Shown piece after piece: positions 1 through 6,857 of a stretch of DNA of 12,743 nucleotides; within the stretch, counting starts at the first letter, position 1, and every line of letters starts with the position of its first letter. The DNA is from a bacterium (GTDB lineage: Bacteria > Krumholzibacteriota > Krumholzibacteria > LZORAL124-64-63). The position numbers were made by a program, and so were the translations under genes. The stretch spans positions 1 through 12,743 of the forward strand of contig VGXH01000014.1 in the NCBI GenBank assembly GCA_016873405.1, in the 5' to 3' direction. Under the pieces are notes generated by a model that worked only from the letters and a program-made list of their open reading frames with translations, was not told where the DNA came from and did not search any database.

Positions 1-882
1 ATCGACCGCGCCGTCGCCATTGCCGAGCTGCCGGGCGTGATCCTGGCCAGCTTCGGCGACATGCTGCGGGTGCCCGGCTCGCGCGGCAGCCTGCTGGAGG
101 CGCGCAGCCGCGGCGCCGACGTGCGCATGGTCTACTCGCCGCTCGAGGCGCTGGCCCTCGCGCGCGCGCACCCCGACCGCGAGGTCGTCTTCCTGTCCGT
201 CGGGTTCGAGACCACCGCACCCGGCAATGCGATGGCCGTTTGCGCCGCCGTCGAGCAGGGCCTGCGCAACTACAGCCAGCTGGTCAGCCACGTGCTGGTG
301 CCACCGGCGATGTCGGCCATACTGGAATCGCCCGGCTGCCGCGTGGCCGCCTTCCTGGCCGCCGGCCACGTCTGCACCGTGACCGGCTGGCGTCCCTATG
401 AGGCCGTTGCGGCGCGCCACGGGGTGCCCATCGTCGCCACGGGCTTCGAGCCGGTGGACATCCTCGACGGGCTGGTGCAGGCGGTCACGCTGCTGGAAGC
501 GGGTCAGGCGCGCGTGGTCAACCGCTACGCGCGCGCGGTGACGCCCGACGGCAACCCCGCGGCGCAGGCGACCGTCGATCGCATGTACCGCGTGTGCGAC
601 CGCAAGTGGCGCGGCATCGGCGTCATCGCGCAGAGCGGCTTGGAGCTGCGGCCGGAGTACGCGGCCTGGGACGCCGCGCGCAAGTTCGCCGTCGGCGATA
701 TCGAGCCCGACGAGCCGTCCCAGTGCATCGCCGGCCTGGTCCTGCAGGGCCGCGCGAAGCCCGCCGACTGCCCCGCCTTCGGTCGCGAATGCACGCCGCT
801 GACGCCGCTGGGCGCCACCATGGTCTCGAGCGAGGGCGCCTGCGCCGCCTGGTTCCGCTACGGAAGGAAGGTCTCCGCGTGA
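1..882 (+). CDS. hypD: Hydrogenase maturation factor HypD, 5'-truncated by the window edge
   Basis: HypD is the iron-sulfur scaffold on which, with HypC and HypE, the Fe(CN)2CO group of [NiFe] hydrogenases is assembled in the cytoplasm. The reading frame is open from base 1 (IDRAVAIAELPG...), so the gene begins upstream. About 293 residues remain of a family length near 370. The missing N-terminal part would hold the CGGHTH and CPVC-type motifs. Visible family blocks are FGDMLRVPGSRGSLLEA (about bases 52-105), the SVGFETTAPGNA block (about 197-235), the GFEPVDILDGLVQ block (about 442-480), and a C-terminal cysteine cluster with four Cys (in CIAG, ADC, REC and GACAAW), ending in the diagnostic MVSSEGACAAWF. 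The stop overlaps the hypE start as GTGA. A GTG at 37 is an internal codon, not the start. Identification is secure from family knowledge; truncation is caused only by the window. Confidence 0.96.
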   Translation: MDRAVAIAELPGVILASFGDMLRVPGSRGSLLEARSRGADVRMVYSPLEALALARAHPDREVVFLSVGFETTAPGNAMAVCAAVEQGLRNYSQLVSHVLVPPAMSAILESPGCRVAAFLAAGHVCTVTGWRPYEAVAARHGVPIVATGFEPVDILDGLVQAVTLLEAGQARVVNRYARAVTPDGNPAAQATVDRMYRVCDRKWRGIGVIAQSGLELRPEYAAWDAARKFAVGDIEPDEPSQCIAGLVLQGRAKPADCPAFGRECTPLTPLGATMVSSEGACAAWFRYGRKVSA

Positions 883-1937
883 GCGAACGGCCCGATTTCA
901 CGGGCTTCAGCTGCCCGCTGCCGCGACTGGACCACGACACGGTGCAGATGGCGCACGGCGCCGGCGGTCGCCTCTCGCAGGACCTGTTCGAGAAGCTGAT
1001 CCTGCCGCGCTTCACGAGCCCCGAGCTGGCCCCGCGCGAGGACGGCGCGCTGCTGGACCTGCCGCCTGGCCGCGTGGCGTTCAGCACCGACACGTTCGTG
1101 GTCACGCCGCTGTTCTTCCCCGGTGGCGACATCGGCAAGCTGGCCGTCTGCGGCACCGTCAACGACGTGGCGATGATGGGCGCCGTGCCCCGCGCGCTGT
1201 CGGTGGCGTTCGTGCTCGAGGAGGGCTGGCCGCTGACCGACTTCCACAAGGTCCTGTGCTCGATGGAGGCGACCGCGCAACAGGCCGGCGTGCGCGTCGT
1301 GACCGGCGACACGAAGGTGGTCGGGCGCGGCCAGTGCGACGGGATCTACATCAATACGAGCGGGCTGGGCACCGTGCCGCCGGGACGCCGCCTGGGCGTG
1401 GCGCGCATCGCCGACGGCGACGCCGTGCTGGTGTCGGGCCCCGTTGGCGACCACGGCACCGCCATCTTGACCGCGCGCGCCGGACTGTCGGTGCAGACGG
1501 CGCTGGCCAGCGACTGCGCGCCGCTGGGTGGGCTGGTCGAAACCTTGCTGGCCTGCGGCGCCGACGTGAAGGCGCTGCGCGATCCGACGCGCGGCGGGCT
1601 GGCGGCGGTGCTCAACGAGTTCGCCGCGGGCGCCAAGGTGGGCATCACGCTCGAGGACGGGGCGGTGCCGGTGCGCGCGGCGGTCGCGGGCGTGTGCGAG
1701 ATGCTGGGGCTGGACCCGCTGCACGCGGCTTGCGAGGGGCGGCTGGTGGCGGTGGTGGCGGGCGGCGACGCGGAAAGGGCGCTGGCCGCGCTGCGCGCGC
1801 AGGCGCTGGGCGCGGAGGCCGCGGTCATCGGGCGCGTCGTGGCGGCGCACCCTGGCATCGTGGCGCTGCGGACGGCGCTGGGAGTCGAGAGGGTGCTGGA
1901 CATGCCGGTGGGCGAGCAGTTGCCGCGGATCTGCTAG
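879..1937 (+). CDS. hypE: Hydrogenase maturation protein HypE (carbamoyl dehydratase)
   Basis: HypE takes the carbamoyl group placed by HypF on its C-terminal cysteine, dehydrates it with ATP to a thiocyanate, and gives cyanide to the HypC-HypD complex. The protein is 352 residues in the AIRS/PurM-like ATP-binding fold. It shows HGAGG at residues 26-30, an FSTDTFVV strand near residue 70, GTVNDVAMMGA, a GDTKVV block, and DPTRGGLAAVLNE. It ends in PRIC, so the modifiable terminal Cys (C352) is intact. The start is GTG at 879, overlapping the hypD stop by four bases. A strong purine-rich Shine-Dalgarno, GGAAGGAAGG (862-871), lies 7 bases upstream. The frame stays open farther upstream, but that part is arginine-rich antiframe of hypD and is left out. 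Together with hypD this is the tail of a hyp operon. No hydrogenase structural gene follows it directly; the large subunit lies at the other end of the window on the opposite strand. Confidence 0.96.
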   Translation: MSERPDFTGFSCPLPRLDHDTVQMAHGAGGRLSQDLFEKLILPRFTSPELAPREDGALLDLPPGRVAFSTDTFVVTPLFFPGGDIGKLAVCGTVNDVAMMGAVPRALSVAFVLEEGWPLTDFHKVLCSMEATAQQAGVRVVTGDTKVVGRGQCDGIYINTSGLGTVPPGRRLGVARIADGDAVLVSGPVGDHGTAILTARAGLSVQTALASDCAPLGGLVETLLACGADVKALRDPTRGGLAAVLNEFAAGAKVGITLEDGAVPVRAAVAGVCEMLGLDPLHAACEGRLVAVVAGGDAERALAALRAQALGAEAAVIGRVVAAHPGIVALRTALGVERVLDMPVGEQLPRIC

Positions 1938-2049
1938 GATTTCAGGGTGCCGATGTGTGTCCGCGATGCGGGGTGAGGTTCCGCAATGGGACGATTGGCT
2001 CCTCGGTCGGGGCGCGCAGCGTGATTGGGAGAGAGAGAAATTGGATGTG

Positions 2050-2085
2050 CTATCTGAATAGCGCCTTCACGCCCCCAAGGCTCGT
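2050..2085 (-). other. C-terminal tail motif, copy 1 (TSLGGVKALFR-stop)
   Basis: These are the last 11 codons and the stop of the beta-helix gene. The peptide matches the last 11 residues of the secreted protein at 8388-9128 at seven identical positions (T, S, G, K, A, L, R) and two conservative ones (V/I, F/Y), with no gap to the stop. It may be a sorting or anchoring tag; the function is inferred. Confidence 0.6.
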
Positions 2086-3288
2086 CCTCCCTGTCGGTAC
2101 TGGCACGGACGAAAACGGCTGGAAATTCACAAAACCGTGCATCTGGGGACTTGGGATGTCGTGACCATCCACTATCCACGCGGAGATTGAATCGGGGTTC
2201 GCTGTGCCCCAATAGTTGCCCCTCATGTCCACGAAGCGATCTGGCAATTGTGGATAGCCCCCGAGTATCACAGCGCGACCGCGGTCCTTGAAGATGTCAT
2301 TATTTATGACTCGAGGAGTGCAACTAACGATATCGACTGCGGTGTCGCGTGAGCCACGAAACACGTTGCGCTCGCAGATTGCATTGTTGGCTCCGAGGCC
2401 GAAGTAGATGTTGGCAGTCCCCCCGTCAAAGATGTTGTCTGTGATGACATAGGATCCAGGCCCATACACGACCAGACCGGCACCTGAAGTCACGGACAGT
2501 GTATTGCGGATCGCTGACCCCGAGCATTGGTTCAAGAAGCCCACATTCTCACAATCAATGACGTTATTGTCGCGAATAGTTACATTCGCCACACCACTGA
2601 ACGAGAATGCCGTGTCCGAATCGCGAAACTCACATTGGATAACTGAGAAATCACGAGATGGGCTGGACGTGATAACTCCGCAATCGGATACCGCTTCAAA
2701 ACTGCAAGATCGAACCGTTCCTGGAGTGTGCGTCCATACGCCGAGCCTGGTTCGACGAAAAGTGCAGCTGCGGATGGTGACCCTGCCGGTTTCCGCGTAA
2801 GTGCCCTCCACGGTGTTTTCCACGGTCAGATCCTCAACAACAAGGATGCCATTTGCTGCAGACGGATAATAGAGGATGCCGACAGCATGCTCCCAAGGCT
2901 CCCAGGTACTTGCGGACTCCGGACCAATGACCGTTGCGTCCTCGCCAGCACCGATCAGGGTGAGTGTTCCGGACACCATGTGCACATATGTGTGCCAGAG
3001 GTTACCCGCGTAAGTGTGATCGGTATACTCAGCAAACCACCCCGCCCCGATCATGATGGTATCGCCATTTGCCGAGGCATCCACGGCGTCCTGAATCACT
3101 GTGTAGTCGCCTGAGCCGTCCTTTTCAACACGCCAGACCCGCGACTCGGCAGGTTGTGCCCACAGGAAGACTACCAGCAGAACCGGCAGGCCCCACGAAG
3201 GGGCCCACCAACTTGTCCACGTCAGCTCATGCACCAAGAAACCGCTCCTGGTCCTGCACCGCCCCAGGTATTCCGGAACCCCCGTCAT
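2050..3288 (-). CDS. Secreted right-handed parallel beta-helix protein with C-terminal KALFR tail
   Basis: 412 residues from the ATG. After a hydrophobic export segment (about residues 29-43, GLPVLLVVFLWA, then a probable cleavage at QPAES) comes a pectinesterase-like opening, VEKDGSGDYTVIQDAVDAS (residues 55-73). Many imperfect beta-helix rungs follow (about 105-345; for example NVTIRDNNVIDC and YVITDNIFDGG), then a closing MRGNYWGTANPDSI block (355-368). No catalytic set is evident, so a structural or carbohydrate-binding role is as likely as lyase activity. It ends in TSLGGVKALFR at the stop. GC is far below the neighbours: bases 2281-2340 are 45% by hand count, against 80% for 1621-1680 in hypE. 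The start is uncertain. The ATG at 3288 overlaps the IS3 stop, and codons 1-11 lie inside the IS end but add positive charge. A GTG at 3234 has AGGAG 10 bases upstream and would give 394 residues. Confidence 0.8.
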   Translation of the reverse strand: MTGVPEYLGRCRTRSGFLVHELTWTSWWAPSWGLPVLLVVFLWAQPAESRVWRVEKDGSGDYTVIQDAVDASANGDTIMIGAGWFAEYTDHTYAGNLWHTYVHMVSGTLTLIGAGEDATVIGPESASTWEPWEHAVGILYYPSAANGILVVEDLTVENTVEGTYAETGRVTIRSCTFRRTRLGVWTHTPGTVRSCSFEAVSDCGVITSSPSRDFSVIQCEFRDSDTAFSFSGVANVTIRDNNVIDCENVGFLNQCSGSAIRNTLSVTSGAGLVVYGPGSYVITDNIFDGGTANIYFGLGANNAICERNVFRGSRDTAVDIVSCTPRVINNDIFKDRGRAVILGGYPQLPDRFVDMRGNYWGTANPDSISAWIVDGHDIPSPQMHGFVNFQPFSSVPVPTGRTSLGGVKALFR

Positions 3289-3410
3289 GTGAGTCCCACC
3301 GCATCAGCCGGACTCTGCTGCTTCTGGAAGTGTACTTCCTCGAACTCCACAGGTAGGATGATTCCTATCGGCCCAAGCAGGCGGCGGTTGTTGAACCAAT
3401 CCACACCAGC
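3255..3410 (-). mobile_element. IS3-family insertion sequence, right-end fragment only
   Basis: Only the 3' end of an IS remains. It comprises the last codons of an IS3-type transposase (3285-3410) and about 30 bases of non-coding end. The plus strand from 3255 reads TGCACCGCCCCAGGTATTCC and on into GGAAC. This resembles the TG-starting terminal inverted repeat I remember for many IS3-family elements (TGAACCGCCCCGGG type, rich in CCGGAA), so the IS edge is placed at 3255. The inner side breaks off near 3405-3410, against the end of the ATPase gene whose stop is at 3415. No matching left end is seen in the window. The element cannot move by itself. Its outer edge lies at or within the 5' end of the beta-helix gene. 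Confidence 0.7.
3285..3410 (-). pseudogene. IS3-family transposase, C-terminal remnant
   Basis: Translating the minus strand from 3410 gives AGVDWFNNRRLLGPIG and then IILPVEFEEVHFQKQQ, ending in AVGLT and a TGA stop (3285-3287). This is the standard C-terminus of IS3-family OrfB/InsF integrase-type transposases (family pattern WVDWFNxRRLLEPIGxIPPAEFE, then a YYxQQ-like helix). About 40 residues are left. The catalytic DDE residues are absent, so it is non-functional. Its TGA overlaps the ATG of the downstream beta-helix reading frame (ATGA), so reading-through translation could in principle couple the two. The homology starts at the V/D codons, and the upstream junction runs straight into ATPase-gene sequence. 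Confidence 0.8.
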
Positions 3411-3414
3411 CCGG

Positions 3415-4668
3415 CTAGTGTCCTGCCTGCGGCCCTTGCCACAGGAACTCGTCCCAGGCCATCGCCTCTACCCCATACCGACGCGCGGCGTCCAACTGGC
3501 GCTCGTCACACAGGAGCAGGGGCCGGTATGCAGGATGGCGACGCGTGAACTCGAACAGTCCGCGCAGGTCCGCCGCCACGAAGGAACCGGTCTTCACCTC
3601 GATCGCCAGGCGGCCCCACGATCCGTCAATCACGGCGTCGACCTCCAGCGGCTCCTCGCGCCAGTAGCGGACCTGTTGCCCGGCATTCCAGGCGAAGGCC
3701 AGGCAGGCGTTCTCGACCCAGGCGCCGAAGCGGTCGGGCTCACGCTCGCGGTCAGGCGCGCCGCGCGGGTCCATGGCGACCAGGAACGCGTTGTTGAGCG
3801 GGACCAGCTTCGGAGGTGCGGCGCGCCGGCGGAGCAGGCGTTCCGAGTACCGCTCCAGCCCCGCAACCAGGAAGGCCTCCTGAAGCAGGTTCAGGTAGTG
3901 GGCGATGGTCTCGAGCGCTCCGCGATCGACGAGCAATCCTTGCATCTTCTGCAGTGAGACGACCTGTGCCGGCGCCGCGGCCGCCGCGCCGAACACCTGC
4001 CGCAGGAGCGCCGGCTTTCGCACGACCGCCAGCGAGAGGATGTCGCGGCCGATGGCCGGCTCGATGATTGCGTCTCGCAAGTAGGCCAGCCGGCGCGCGG
4101 GCTCATGGCGAAGCGCGACCGCCCCCGGGAAGGCGCCACCGCCCACGACCAGATCGATGGCCTCCTGGCGTGTGAGCCCGAAAGTGTCGGCCAAAGCGGC
4201 GGCACTCCAGTGTGACAGCGTCAGGCGTTCGAAACGGCCCGCCAGACTTTCGCGCGATCCCGATCCCGGGTGCAGCGCCGACGAACCGCTGGCGACCACA
4301 TGAACGGGCAGCCCCAGGCGCAGGATGCGATCCCATTCTCCCTTGAGTCGCCGTGGCCAGTCCGAGTGGTGCTGGACCTCGTCCAGCATCACGACGGCAC
4401 CGCCCCGCCCGGCGTGCTCCCGCGCCAGGCGCTCCGCCAGCTGCCAGAAGCGCTCCCAGGCTCCGGGCGTCGCGGCCTCCGGCCCGTCGCCGCTCTGGTA
4501 CAGGGCCCGGTCCTCGAGCCCGCGGGCCAGTTCCAGCAGCAAGGTGGTCTTCCCCACCTGGCGCGGCCCGGCCAGCAGCTGGATACGGGCAGGGGCCGAC
4601 TCGGCCAATCGCTCAACAAGCGATTGTCTTATCGAAAGATAGCTCGCTGAAGAGGTGTTTTTCGTCAT
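3415..4668 (-). CDS. AAA+ ATPase with DUF4143 (orphan, probably mobile)
   Basis: 417 residues from ATG 4668, normal for the AAA_14/DUF4143 family. Residues 34-41 are the Walker A GPRQVGKT. Residues 92-99 are the Walker B VVMLDEVQ. A sensor-like ASGSS follows at 126-130, then SLAGRFERLTLSHWS (141-155). The C-terminal part matches DUF4143 and ends in a nuclease-like core, YWREEPLEVDAVIDG ... LAIEVKTG, resembling the D...ExK of PD-(D/E)XK folds. The biological role of the family is not settled; members are sporadic and often near mobile DNA, as here beside an IS3 stub. The start sits on a perfect 24-bp palindrome. An alternative in-frame ATG at 4698 would add ten residues (MSRWSNNYST). Neither start has a convincing Shine-Dalgarno. 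The frame is open farther upstream to 5094, but that part is antisense to the small membrane-protein gene and is not supported. Confidence 0.88.
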   Translation of the reverse strand: MTKNTSSASYLSIRQSLVERLAESAPARIQLLAGPRQVGKTTLLLELARGLEDRALYQSGDGPEAATPGAWERFWQLAERLAREHAGRGGAVVMLDEVQHHSDWPRRLKGEWDRILRLGLPVHVVASGSSALHPGSGSRESLAGRFERLTLSHWSAAALADTFGLTRQEAIDLVVGGGAFPGAVALRHEPARRLAYLRDAIIEPAIGRDILSLAVVRKPALLRQVFGAAAAAPAQVVSLQKMQGLLVDRGALETIAHYLNLLQEAFLVAGLERYSERLLRRRAAPPKLVPLNNAFLVAMDPRGAPDREREPDRFGAWVENACLAFAWNAGQQVRYWREEPLEVDAVIDGSWGRLAIEVKTGSFVAADLRGLFEFTRRHPAYRPLLLCDERQLDAARRYGVEAMAWDEFLWQGPQAGH

Positions 4669-4690
4669 GGTCGAATAATTATTCGACCAT
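4667..4690. promoter_or_regulatory. Perfect 24-bp AT-rich palindrome at the ATPase start
   Basis: The half-site ATGGTCGAATAA is followed directly by its exact reverse complement. Symmetry ends at the flanking bases (4666 and 4691). It sits between the two possible ATPase start codons and takes in two bases of the ATG at 4668. Chance expectation is about 4^-12 per position, well below one in this window, and it is AT-rich in very GC-rich surroundings. An operator for a dimeric regulator, a bidirectional promoter core, or a recombination or insertion target are all possible; none is shown. Confidence 0.6.
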
Positions 4691-4846
4691 CGCGACATAC
4701 CGTCAAGCGAAACCTCGTCGGGGCGGCCGGCGGCGTCGGCGGCGGCCGGGCGGCGCAGCCTGCGGTGGCGCCCGCCGGCGCGCCGAGGTTGCACTCCCGC
4801 CGGAATGCCCGATCTTGACGGCCTCGGCCTGCTTCCACTCCCCCCC

Positions 4847-4852
4847 AGAGGA
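4847..4852 (+). promoter_or_regulatory. Ribosome binding site that sets the start of the small membrane protein
   Basis: AGAGGA lies 6 bases before the ATG at 4859. The frame is open upstream with another ATG at 4805, but that one has no such site, so 4859 is the preferred start. Confidence 0.65.
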
Positions 4853-4858
4853 CGTCCG

Positions 4859-5299
4859 ATGCTCAGCTCCCGCCTGCTGCTGATCCTCGCCCGCACCTGG
4901 CTCGTGTTCGGGTCCCTGAGCCTGGTCTTCGCCAGCGCGCGTTTGTTCCGACAGGCGCTGGACGCCGGCCTGGGCCGGGCCCACCTGTACTGGATCGTGC
5001 CCGTGGCCGCGCTGGCCGGAGCCGCCAAGGCGCGCTTCGTGATGCGCCGCCGCATGCGCGCGAACATCGCGCGGCTGGCCGCCGCCACGGGCAAGCTCTG
5101 GCTGTGGCAGATCTATCCGCCGCAGCTGCTCGCCTTCATCCTCTCCGTGGTGACCCTGATGGCCTTTCTCAAGCGCGCGGCCGCCGGCAACGGCGCCGGG
5201 CTGGGCGCTCTCGGCGGGGTCGACGTGCTCGTGGCCGTGGCCCTGGGGGTCGCCTCGTGGGAGTACCGCGGGACGACGGGCAGGGTGAAGGCCGCGTAG
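4859..5299 (+). CDS. Small multi-pass membrane protein of unknown function
   Basis: 146 residues. Hydrophobic segments are visible at about residues 5-26 (LLLILARTWLVFGSLSLVFA), 43-58 (after HLYW), 84-104 (YPPQLLAFILSVVTLMAFL) and 118-135, giving three or four membrane helices. A basic stretch lies between helices two and three (KARFVMRRRMRANI), which by the positive-inside rule should face the cytoplasm. A WLWQIYPPQ turn precedes the third helix. I recognise no catalytic or binding motif and cannot name a family with confidence. It is the only plus-strand gene between hypE and the end of the window. It starts about 190 bases from the divergently transcribed ATPase, ends facing the rhodanese gene, and stands as a single-gene unit. 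Base composition matches the host. Confidence 0.75.
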   Translation: MLSSRLLLILARTWLVFGSLSLVFASARLFRQALDAGLGRAHLYWIVPVAALAGAAKARFVMRRRMRANIARLAAATGKLWLWQIYPPQLLAFILSVVTLMAFLKRAAAGNGAGLGALGGVDVLVAVALGVASWEYRGTTGRVKAA

Positions 5300-5304
5300 C
5301 GATC

Positions 5305-5333
5305 GGGACAGGTTGCGCCGGCGCAACCGTCCC
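5305..5333. terminator. Strong hairpin between convergent genes
   Basis: GGGACAGGTTGCGCC pairs with GGCGCAACCGTCCC through a 14-bp stem with a single bulged A. The centre is the perfect palindrome GGTTGCGCCGGCGCAACC. It starts 5 bases after the stop of the small membrane protein and ends 7 bases before the last base of the oppositely transcribed rhodanese gene, as expected for a bidirectional terminator. No U-tract follows on either strand, so it may act as a GC-rich stem alone. Confidence 0.6.
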
Positions 5334-5340
5334 GCGCCGC

Positions 5341-6747
5341 TCAGTTCTCGACCGGCAGGTCCGCCCGCGTCGAGTACTCCGTCCAGCCGCCCTCGAAGAG
5401 GCGAACGTCCGGATAGCGCAACTCGCGGGACAGCGCCAGATAGAGCAGCGACGCCTCGCGCCCGGTGCCGCAGTACACGATGACGGGCCGGTCGGGCTTG
5501 ACCCCCGCGCTCTCGAAGAGAGCCCGCATCTCGGCGGCGCTGCGCAGGCTGTGCGCGTCGGCCTCCTGGGTCAGGAGCTTCCAGTGGACGTTGGCGGCGC
5601 CCGGGATGTGGCCGTTGCGCTGCCAGGTCTTCGTCGTTCCTTCGTACTGCTCCCGCGGCCGCGCGTCGACGAACTGGACGCCGCGGTCCTTCAGGGCGGC
5701 CTCGACGTCGGCCAGCGTGGCGACGCAGGTAGGGTTCTCGAAGACGGCGAACTCGGCCGGCTTCTTCGGCGCCGCCGGGAAGGCCTGGGTCAGCAGGTCG
5801 GCCGCCGCCACGGCCTTGATGCCGCCGTCGAGGATCGACGCGTTGAAGTGCCCCAGCTTCTCGAGCGCGTAGACGGCCATCGAGCTGCTCAGGATGTCGT
5901 TCCCGTCGGCGTAGACGATGACGCGGTTGCCCGGCCCGACGTTGGCCTGCGCGAAGATCTCGGCCATGCGCTCATGGCTGCGGAACTGCGCGGGAATGTT
6001 GTTGAGAGGCCCCCGCAGGGCGTGGGCGTCCAGGTGCGTGGCGTTGCGCGCGTGGCCCTCGAAGTACTGCGCGTAGCTGGGGCGCACGTCGAGCAGGCGG
6101 AGGCTCCGGCCGTCGATGGACTCCTTGAGCCAGGCCACATCGACCAGCCAGCCCGGATTGGGCACCGACGGCTCGCCGGTGCGCCGGTACTCGATCCTCT
6201 CGCCCAGCAGCTGCTCGATCGAGTCGACCCAGAGCCCCATCTCGCGACCCTCGGCCAGCGCCTCCTCCAGGGACAGGCCGTCGTACCTGGTCCGCAGCGC
6301 GGCCCAGACTGTGCTGGCGCGACCGCCGACCGTGCAGTGCAGCAGCGCCTTGCCGTCATGGCGCGAGAGCGCGTCGCGGATGACCGCCAGCGACTCCGGC
6401 GTGTAGGAGCCGTAGGGGCCGAGGCCGACCTGCACGTACTCGAGGCCCAGCTCGCGCGCCTTCGCCCGCTCGTCGAACGGGACGGCCTTGCGATCGGCCA
6501 TCTCGCGCGCGGTGCGCAGGCAGATCACGACCTTGACGCCGCGCCCGGCCAAGGTCTCGAGCGTGGCTTCGGTCGGCTGTCCGGCGACGTAGGTGTCGCC
6601 GACCTGCCACAGGGAACCGCCCAGGACCTCGAGGTCGAGGATCTCGGCCGGCGTCGGCCCGGAAGTCGCGGCCGTTGCCGGGTACGCGGCCAGCAGAACG
6701 AAGGCGAGGGCCAGGCTCGCCAGCCCGGGCGCGAAAGCGGAACGCAT
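5341..6747 (-). CDS. Exported phosphatase-like/tandem rhodanese fusion (sulfurtransferase)
   Basis: 468 residues with a signal peptide (about 1-27, LALAFVLLAAYPATA|AT). Residues 45-165 resemble dual-specificity/DUF442-type cysteine phosphatases: AGQPTEATLETLAGRGVK, then the active loop HCTVGGR (C138, R143). Two rhodanese domains follow. The first (about 200-320, LLDVRPSYAQYFEGHARNA) has YADGND at the catalytic position (A280/D281), so no Cys. The second (about 340-465) has DARPREQYEG, NGHIPGAANV and the loop CGTGRE with C426, comparable to the CGSGVT of 3-mercaptopyruvate sulfurtransferases, and is predicted active. An inactive first and active second domain is the usual pattern of two-domain sulfurtransferases; the phosphatase-like head is the odd part. 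The likely site is the periplasm or cell surface. The start has AGAGGTGA 6 bases upstream. Substrate is unknown; sulfur or cyanide handling is inferred. Confidence 0.88.
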   Translation of the reverse strand: MRSAFAPGLASLALAFVLLAAYPATAATSGPTPAEILDLEVLGGSLWQVGDTYVAGQPTEATLETLAGRGVKVVICLRTAREMADRKAVPFDERAKARELGLEYVQVGLGPYGSYTPESLAVIRDALSRHDGKALLHCTVGGRASTVWAALRTRYDGLSLEEALAEGREMGLWVDSIEQLLGERIEYRRTGEPSVPNPGWLVDVAWLKESIDGRSLRLLDVRPSYAQYFEGHARNATHLDAHALRGPLNNIPAQFRSHERMAEIFAQANVGPGNRVIVYADGNDILSSSMAVYALEKLGHFNASILDGGIKAVAAADLLTQAFPAAPKKPAEFAVFENPTCVATLADVEAALKDRGVQFVDARPREQYEGTTKTWQRNGHIPGAANVHWKLLTQEADAHSLRSAAEMRALFESAGVKPDRPVIVYCGTGREASLLYLALSRELRYPDVRLFEGGWTEYSTRADLPVEN

Positions 6748-6768
6748 ATCGGGTCACCTCTGAGCATT

Positions 6769-6779
6769 GGGGGGGGGGG
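6769..6779. repeat. Run of 11 G (C11 on the coding strand) upstream of the rhodanese gene
   Basis: An uninterrupted run of 11 G lies 21 bases before the rhodanese start codon, upstream of its ribosome binding site, in the 110-base gap after the DTW gene. It could vary in length by slipped-strand mispairing and so alter promoter spacing. It is also a place where sequencing errors are common. Confidence 0.6.
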
Positions 6780-6857
6780 CATCACGGCGCGCGGCCCGTT
6801 CTACGTTACGGCATGTCCGCGGTTCCCGCCGCCGGCTTTCCGCGGCGCCACGCGCCG

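Noticed and set aside
858..1850. Minus-strand open frame opposite hypE
   Set aside because: His/Gln/Arg-rich shadow translation; hypE on the plus strand is unmistakable.
2022..2040. GAGAGAGAGA purine tract after hypE as a functional repeat
   Set aside because: Too short (about four GA units) and no hairpin or gene start is linked to it; the 1938-2049 gap shows no convincing terminator either.
4703..5326. Minus-strand open frame opposite the small membrane protein
   Set aside because: Low-complexity charged translation, no ribosome binding site, and the plus-strand gene has a good start and membrane helices.
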